A DNA stretch of 64,000 bases from Heracleum sosnowskyi (taxonomy: Eukaryota; Streptophyta; Magnoliopsida; Apiales; Apiaceae). Under the pieces are notes generated by a model, which did no database searches, had not been told where the DNA came from, and was given only the letters and a program-made list of their open reading frames with translations. The number at the start of each line of letters is the position of its first letter. The stretch's first letter is position 1. The stretch is taken from the NCBI GenBank assembly GCA_030848705.1, contig JAUIZM010000018.1, positions 310,001 to 374,000 on the forward strand. Reading direction: 5' to 3'. A program made the translations under genes and the position numbers. Shown piece by piece: positions 59,101 to 64,000 of this stretch.

Positions 59101-59710
59101 AATAAACAACATTTCTATTCTCTAGCATTTTCTCACCAATATTAGTTAAAACTAATCTAGCAACATCAAATTGACTGCCATAGAGAAGAGAATACCCGAT
59201 CTGTAGACTATCAGTGGGAATTGCATCCCAGTTTGTGCACTTTTTCCCGAACGCTCTTGTGATGCAGTCGAAAAAGAAACTCCATTCCTTTCTCAAGAGC
59301 GGTCGCTTCAATTGACCAATCTTTGTCAGTGGTCCAGAGTAACCTATTTCTCGCATCATTCGAACTAACTCAGAATCTCCAACAGCAACTGTGAACGAAT
59401 TGAAATCTTCAAGACCCAAAGCATCACGAACAGTAGTAGGAGTAACAGCATAGTCATTGTCCTCATATTGAAAAATGATAGATGGAGATCCAGACTCTCC
59501 TCCATTATCATAAGCACCTGTCTGCCAAAAAGCTCTGATTTGAGTTGCAGACAGCTTCGATGGTGCAGTAAGAGCAGTGCCAATATCAGAGTTTGACAAG
59601 AAACTCTGAATCAAATGAAACGCCTCCGGTGCGTTCTCATTTGCTACAGGAGCTGAGTAGTTATTTGGGACAAATTCTAATTCAGAAGCAATAAACGCTG
59701 TAGTTGCCAT
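56138..59710 (-). CDS. 1190 aa accessory ('env-like' position) ORF of the inner Copia element
   Basis: One unbroken frame starts MATTAF. Residues 1 to about 250 form a globular part with AFWQTGAYDNGG and YAVTPTTVRDALGLEDF, a motif type also seen in ORF1-like proteins of plant retroelements. Residues about 280-620 are acidic, low-complexity and rich in Glu, Ala, Val and Asp. About 620-760 looks coiled-coil. About 930-970 has three TSDxAQV-like repeats. The last 150 residues are conserved in the outer copy. I see no signal peptide, no transmembrane segment and no fusion motif, so 'envelope' refers only to its place after pol. The function is unknown. The intact frame over 3.5 kb suggests recent activity or selection. 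Confidence 0.85.
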   Translation of the reverse strand: MATTAFIASELEFVPNNYSAPVANENAPEAFHLIQSFLSNSDIGTALTAPSKLSATQIRAFWQTGAYDNGGESGSPSIIFQYEDNDYAVTPTTVRDALGLEDFNSFTVAVGDSELVRMMREIGYSGPLTKIGQLKRPLLRKEWSFFFDCITRAFGKKCTNWDAIPTDSLQIGYSLLYGSQFDVARLVLTNIGEKMLENRNVVYFSRFCQLIFSLCCPDVEILDEDVILSFKLHKRIFSDLINKDNKKGEVGPLLLPASVQQFLDNLQQQHVSTAEAGPSVSQPQRSKRSKVRAVKSGLKQTEAEVSNVDAVPQRKRMKKKRAQRAKTVAADSVADSETEADEENLHQRKRRLVANQLFGDIIANMDKEPEDTEAPTSAYEEIVTTTVPSSTPAKDAANPETILMDFVTEAPTSKADDVVEEAAAYSDSRIVDHEDSVLEADQATTELVEPIASHTEIISLDFEKGEEVDQIRVDPVPEAVAVHVDATDNDHEDLVLLETLQQSVVEIVQREAEVIAPANSEVPQTVADQVPDATAQLVDEITAENVLEDIHRQDDNAEASPDHSNSDIQVEISDIQANSAEEREVQRAASKHYQNMYYNAWANADCIFPAQRAADFLSDSVKKITNPDVLTSLQATVVQVKSLNNRFDENQQMFTNLRNEFSLRDATLKLDRSFYSTQFKQQAKDSEEIKTRLGKVEENQAAMSTQLNSISTALELLTSVLISDDVKKGESIPKDKCKDTQTLRRKDDSTDGGSRGNARRISAQRQRRVINSGGQSTSKLNKSLVVSANPSTDEEIAARIFIKEHGKEVTIEDIQAEEQMLAEEHKKNLEAGIYKKKEIKAPRKKEKGIVIKENVNSDQSLQYSRRPVIKNADKGKGKLVEEEQLPKKIYSTSDIAQVETRLPKSTSDAAQVDDTIEIKPASDKAQAVQTLLAPQLKGFLRPVFSETLTLQPVDFSQTRTVLGKESYDKSGLGSHREKRINNRSQDNISLAGSGIGNTQENLDKLESVQLIFHRVLKKQFLLYFMSDGRVYRIGESDVNLKSWEELEYVLYLLRVKNRHTHNVAQILREKMLRSKVMLGGGEVSNVYIPKYRDHTGKLVEMKRNSARFKTALGIKVLEFNLESDKAQYIRLGNDMKKNSIYSLRAAIYQTGEGDPEYKELKEIMITELENAERRLLIDYLRTVPDIEEVK

Positions 59711-61959
59711 TAGTAAGATTTGAAAACAAGAAGTACTGGGCTTTGAAAGTGTTTGAGTGTTTGTGTGTGAGTAAAATGTTATGAAAAGATGAAATGCGTA
59801 AAAGATTGAATCGTGTGTATGTAGTGTATTAAATAATAACTGTAAAGATTAGAAGTATGTTAGTGGGACAGATGTCAGACGTTAAGACGCTGACAGCTGT
59901 ATCTAACAACTTCCAATACACACGTGCAAACGTGGAGACACCTGTCATCACATATAACACTCAAAATATTCGCTTAAAAGAAAAAAAATCAATAATAATA
60001 AAATTATCAATTTTAATAATAAAGTACAAAGAAACTCAACAGTCAAAATAATAATGACTGTCTCGAAACTCCGCACCTTAGTATCCCAAGCGCTTCGATT
60101 CTAGTAAAAACCCTTCAGTTACCCTGTTGAATGCTTTAAAAGCTCAAGCATTTTAACAACAGGCTTCATATCTTAAAATTTCTAAACACCAAATGGCAGG
60201 AACGTTTGAGTTCATGGATGTCGAATCATTCTTGAACATGAACTGGCCTCAACAAGCAAACTACATCATCGATGAGTTTCTTGTTCTTTCTTTTCTGAAT
60301 GATGAAGGTCTTATAGCAGATGATGAAATAGCAGAAGGACCAATCTCTAATCCTTATGTGCACATCATCCGTCCCGGTCCATATGATGTGCCCATCTTGG
60401 CAGATGATCATACTATGGAGATATGTATGATGCTCTTCCAGCAGAGTTTCCTGATGGGTACTGAGGAGACAATCTTCTTGGAGTCCTGCAAGCTGCAAAG
60501 CAGAAAGAGAATCCAGGAAGATGATGATGATGATGATTCATCTTCAGGATGTTGTCAAGCAATCCCTGATGGTATAATGATCAGTTGAACAACTGGGTTG
60601 CGCTCATCAGAAGTAATAGAGCACAATAGCTTCTGGCTCTAGCTCTTCTGCTTCAGATGTAGCATTCAAGTACTTATCCTGGTTAAATAGATCTTCTCTT
60701 TTGTAACCATAGTGATTAGTATGTACCAGAAAGATTAGCTTAACATGAGTATGAAATTGTCTGAATGTAAATTTGAATCAATTAATGAAAAATTTGTTTC
60801 TTTACATTTCAGTATGATCAATATTGCATAGTAAATGTTAAGTGAACAAAAAAAACACTTTAAACAATTGACAAACATACTCAGCAGCATTACAAATCAC
60901 AAACAGAACTTATTAAACATACTCTTTCTGTTCTCCGTTCAATCATATTTTTTTTCCGAAAAACAAATGACTAATCTCAAAATTATGAACTGTCTGAAAC
61001 AAAGAAATTATTTTAACCATTAAAGATTAAAACAAGATAACCTCGGCATATTGCACACAATACATCAGTGTTTACCATTTGTCCTTCTTTATCAATAAAC
61101 TCTTTTCTCAATCTGTACAGTTGTGAAAAATGTGTGTGTAGTAGCAGAGTTTACCGAAATCAGTATTTAGATCATCTCAAAGTGCATAAAATCCACAAAC
61201 TAAAGTAGTAAAAACTGGTTGCCTAAACTCTCATGTAAAACATAGACATTGATTTATCTATCTAAACTCTGTATTACTGATATCCTTTCATTTGGATATG
61301 TCTTTTATTTTTCACCCCCCTTTTTTTTTATTTTTTTTTATTTTTTTTTAATTTATTTTTCCAGTAATCAGTGGTTGGCACTAGTCACCAAAAATCAAAG
61401 ATTTTAGCCCTTATTTCATACAATAAGTTCCTGGATCTTCCTAGGCACAACATGATCTCAAAGGAATTTGTGCTTTGTTTGGCATCTTTTGATTTGAGGG
61501 TGAATTATTTGCAATGAATAATCAGAGTTTAGACTTTTCATCAGTGATTATAGTTAACTTATGAGAGAAAATGCAAACAGCTAATACAGACTCAGTGTAT
61601 AGGATCAATAAACTAAGAGATGGTATAAATATAGAGACAGTATCATGCTGTGTTAGCTTACTGCACATAAATGAGATCAGAATCTATCAACTCTTAAGGA
61701 TTCACAATTACTTACTGAGAATTATGTTTCATACAAATTTCTTCATTGGTCCATATGTTTCAGACAAAATTACAATCAGAGTATAGCATTTAAACTGTAA
61801 ATACCAGAGTATGACCAACAGAGTTTAACATCAGAGTTTACTTTCAGAGTATGACTGACACTTCACAGAGTTTATCATCAGAGTTTAACATGCTGGTGCA
61901 CATAACAGTTAACACATGTAAGAAATCATGAACATAAAAAGTGAGTCTAACCCGTATCT
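59711..61959. other. Spacer between accessory ORF and pol (inner Copia)
   Basis: About 2.25 kb, against 1.35 kb in the outer copy. The extra length is a segment at about 59970-60880 with the antisense ORF. 61310-61365 is a run of pyrimidine/A-rich simple sequence. The CAGAGTTT/CAGAGTAT octamer clusters at 61795-61890. Confidence 0.75.
60193..60588 (+). CDS. 131 aa antisense ORF within the inner Copia element
   Basis: It starts at the ATG of ATGGCAGGAACG and runs opposite to pol and the accessory ORF. The protein is acidic, with MDVESFLNMNWPQQANYIID at the N-terminus and an EEDDDDDD-like acidic run followed by SSSGCC near the end. No domain is recognised. The segment before the ATG is normal leader-like sequence, and AT-rich sequence with AATGAAAAAT follows the stop by about 200 bases. 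The outer copy lacks this segment entirely. It may be a captured host exon, an accessory regulator or a chance ORF. Confidence 0.5.
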   Translation: MAGTFEFMDVESFLNMNWPQQANYIIDEFLVLSFLNDEGLIADDEIAEGPISNPYVHIIRPGPYDVPILADDHTMEICMMLFQQSFLMGTEETIFLESCKLQSRKRIQEDDDDDDSSSGCCQAIPDGIMIS

Positions 61960-64000
61960 CTAGTCAGAACCAGAGATCATTCCAAGTTCATTTACCAATC
62001 TTGTAAAAGTAGCTTCACTCAAAGGTTTGGTGAAGATATCTGCAAGTTGTTGGTCTGTAGACACAAAATGAAGCTCAATGTTTCCTTCTTCCACATGTTC
62101 TCTGATAAAATGATACCTTATGCTGATGTGCTTTGTCATGGAATGCTGTACTGGATTTCCTGTCATAGCAATAGCACTTTGATTATCACAGAAAATAGGT
62201 ATTCTAGAGTACCTTAATCCATAATCCAGCAATTGATTCTTCATCCATAAAATCTGTGCACAACAGCTACCAGCTGCTATATACTCTGCTTCTGCAGTGG
62301 ATGTAGAAATTGATTTCTGTTTCTTACTGTACCAAGAAACCAATCTGTCACCTAAAAATTGACAGCTTCCACTTGTACTTTTTCTGTCTATCTTACAGCC
62401 TGCAAAATCTGCATCAGAGTAACCAATTAACTTAAACTCTGATTCTCTAGGATACCACAAACCCAAGGTTATGGTTCCTTTGAGATATTTGAAAATCCTT
62501 TTTACAGCTGTTAGATGAGGCTCTCTGGGATCTGCTTGAAATCTTGCACAAAGACATGTTGCATACATGATATCAGGTCTACTTGCAGTAAGATACAGTA
62601 AAGACCCTATCATTCCTCTGTAGTTAGTCATATCTACTGAGGCTCCTGTGTCTTTGTCAAGCTTCGTTGCTGTAGCCATGGGAGTTGTAGCAGATGAACT
62701 TTCAAGCATACCAAATTTCTTGAGAAGATTTCTGGTATACTTTGCTTGATTTATAAAAATCCCATCATCTGTTTGCCTGACCTGTAAGCCTAGAAAATAA
62801 CTAAGCTCTCCCATCATGCTCATTTGGTACCTGGATTGCATAAGCTTTGCAAACTTCTTACAAAGTTTGTCATTAGTAGATCCAAAAATGATATCATCTA
62901 CATAAATTTGAACTAAAAGCAAATCATCACCAGAATTGAAATAAAACAAGGTTTTATCAATTGTACCTCTTGTGAACCCACTTTCTAAAAGAAATTGAGC
63001 AAGAGTTTCATACCATGCTCTTGGTGCTTGCTTTAGTCCATATAATGCCTTGTCAAGCCTGTAGACATAATCTGGATGCTTGGAATCTACAAATCCTGGT
63101 GGTTGTTCAACAAACACTTCTTCTTCAAGCTTCCCATTGAGAAAAGCACTCTTTACATCCATCTGAAAGACTTTAAACTTCTTGTGTGCAGCATAGGCCA
63201 GAAAAATTCTTATGGCCTCCAATCTTGCAACTGGAGCAAAGGTTTCATCATAGTCAATTCCTTCCTGTTGTGAATAACCTTTAGCCACAAGTCTAGCCTT
63301 GTTCCTTGTAATCACACCTTCACTGTCAGTCTTGTTTCTGAAAACCCACTTTGTACCTACTATTGATCTATTCTTTGGTCTAGGTACAAGTGTCCAGACT
63401 TCATTTCTTTCAAATTCATTTAACTCTTCTTGCATTGCTGTAATCCAATTAGCATCTTGAAGAGCTTCCTCCACTTTCTTTGGTTCTGTTTGAGACAAGA
63501 AAGCATGATACAGACACTCATTGTTTGTTGCACTTCTAGTTCTCACACTAGCATCAGGATCTCCAATTATGAGATCAGGTGGGTGTGCCTGTGTCCACTT
63601 TCTTGCTGTTGGTAAGTGGTTTCTTGCATCATTATTGAATCCTCCCCCTTGATCCATGCTCTCCTGATTCATACGTTGACTTTCTGCAGCATTTGAGGCT
63701 CCCCCTGAATTGGATGGCTCAGAGTTTGAACTGTCAGAGTTTGAATCAGTTTCCTCAACTGACTCACTTGCTGTGTCATGTTGAGCTTCTTCACGCTCCC
63801 CCTCAACTGGTTCTCTATTTTGTTCAATTTGAGAATTTTCAGTATTTACCAGTAGAGGTTCAGAGTATGCTCCGTCAGAGTTTGTCAAACCTGCTTCGTC
63901 AGAGTTTGTCAAACCTGCTTCGTCAGAGTTTGCATCATCAGAGAATAGATCTTCATTTTCAAAACGTAGTTGATCATATCCATCCTTGTCTTCAAGTCCA
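61960..64000 (-). CDS. pol: Copia pol, C-terminal part (reverse transcriptase and RNase H), partial
   Basis: The frame is open from 61960 to the right edge; the TTG at 63912 is not a start. Seen in order (minus strand): an acidic Ser/Asn-rich linker with tandem NSDEAGLT repeats (63860-63930), the RT entry WITAMQEELNEFERNEVWTL, KARLVAKGYSQQEGIDY, the fingers/palm FAPVARLEAIR, the catalytic YVDDIIFGS near 62895-62920, then RNase H with SDADFAG, AEAEY and the terminal IFTKPLSEATF. RT copies element RNA and RNase H removes the template. The sequence suits the SIRE/Maximus lineage. No stop or frameshift interrupts the visible 680 codons, so the copy may be recent. Integrase, protease and gag would lie to the right. 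Confidence 0.95.
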   Translation of the reverse strand, partial: GLEDKDGYDQLRFENEDLFSDDANSDEAGLTNSDEAGLTNSDGAYSEPLLVNTENSQIEQNREPVEGEREEAQHDTASESVEETDSNSDSSNSEPSNSGGASNAAESQRMNQESMDQGGGFNNDARNHLPTARKWTQAHPPDLIIGDPDASVRTRSATNNECLYHAFLSQTEPKKVEEALQDANWITAMQEELNEFERNEVWTLVPRPKNRSIVGTKWVFRNKTDSEGVITRNKARLVAKGYSQQEGIDYDETFAPVARLEAIRIFLAYAAHKKFKVFQMDVKSAFLNGKLEEEVFVEQPPGFVDSKHPDYVYRLDKALYGLKQAPRAWYETLAQFLLESGFTRGTIDKTLFYFNSGDDLLLVQIYVDDIIFGSTNDKLCKKFAKLMQSRYQMSMMGELSYFLGLQVRQTDDGIFINQAKYTRNLLKKFGMLESSSATTPMATATKLDKDTGASVDMTNYRGMIGSLLYLTASRPDIMYATCLCARFQADPREPHLTAVKRIFKYLKGTITLGLWYPRESEFKLIGYSDADFAGCKIDRKSTSGSCQFLGDRLVSWYSKKQKSISTSTAEAEYIAAGSCCAQILWMKNQLLDYGLRYSRIPIFCDNQSAIAMTGNPVQHSMTKHISIRYHFIREHVEEGNIELHFVSTDQQLADIFTKPLSEATFTRLVNELGMISGSD
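63864..63930. repeat. 24 bp tandem repeat in the pol linker
   Basis: GCTTCGTCAGAGTTTGTCAA units, 24 bp period, about 2.5 copies. They encode the NSDEAGLT repeat. Each unit carries the family's CAGAGTTT octamer. Confidence 0.9.

Larger units (their letters stand above)
55426..64000 (-). mobile_element. Inner Ty1/Copia element (SIRE/Maximus-like), continues past the window
   Basis: On the minus strand the order is pol (to 61960), a spacer with a small antisense ORF, a 1190 aa accessory ORF, polypurine tract and 3' LTR. It is inserted in the outer copy's pol after ATACA (55421-55425). An extra long ORF after pol is the layout of SIRE1 and related plant Copia elements, where it is called env-like. 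Gag, protease, integrase and the 5' LTR would be to the right of 64000. Confidence 0.93.

Overview
This window is nuclear DNA from a flowering plant, most likely a eudicot. The genes are rich in introns with GT-AG borders, the spacers are very AT-rich, and families restricted to plants are present: a type I MADS-box gene, a plastid ADP-glucose pyrophosphorylase large subunit, and a CBS protein related to the plant SNF1 gamma subunit. About two thirds of the window is transposable elements, many nested, so I read it as an ordinary repeat-rich euchromatic tract. The species cannot be told from the sequence alone.

Layout, left to right. 1-3365 is the right part of a young, short-LTR, non-autonomous Ty3/Gypsy element. 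It keeps a gag ORF broken by one in-frame TGA, has lost pol, and carries an antisense ORF of the plant 'putative gypsy-type transposon' kind. 3366-4482 is the left copy of a local duplication whose right copy (26740-30415) preserves the empty Gypsy target site. 4585-9390 holds non-autonomous Helitrons. 10350-11390 (-) is an intronless type I MADS gene with a 1.2 kb Helitron in its upstream region (12083-13280). 13848-17654 holds MITEs, a possible SINE, a long TAA microsatellite and another Helitron. 17800-22560 is a degenerate duplicated tract containing a TRIM element. It also contains two copies of a putative promoter and first exon for the unrecognised nuclear-type gene at 22877-25063 (+).

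25606-26663 (-) is the 3' part of a second unrecognised gene. 26740-31315 is duplicated sequence broken by a Helitron tail, an organelle-like (possibly mitochondrial) insert, a 720 bp hAT MITE with a perfect 8 bp target duplication, and a 654 bp Helitron whose empty site survives at 25379/25380. 31379-33722 (-) is a complete seven-exon, four-CBS-type gene of 470 codons. 34140-42320 is an 8.2 kb composite Helitron with a 3.7 kb internal tandem duplication, inserted in an older MITE. 43441-47160 (-) is a complete 14-exon AGPase large-subunit gene (520 aa, APL3-like). 48823-49497 is a further small Helitron.

50728-64000 is a nest of two SIRE/Maximus-like Ty1/Copia elements of one family, both on the minus strand. 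A younger copy (55426 to beyond 64000) sits inside the RNase H part of the pol of an older, decayed copy (50728-55425). The younger copy has an intact 1190 aa accessory ORF downstream of pol and a 131 aa ORF in antisense between them. An octamer, CAGAGTTT, recurs throughout coding, spacer and LTR parts of this family.

The host genes do not form a pathway. The clearest host functions are starch synthesis (AGPase), SnRK1-type energy signalling (CBS protein) and transcription (MADS). The most unusual material is in the retroelements, which have antisense accessory ORFs in two unrelated lineages, and in the local duplications that act as natural controls for dating and bounding insertions.
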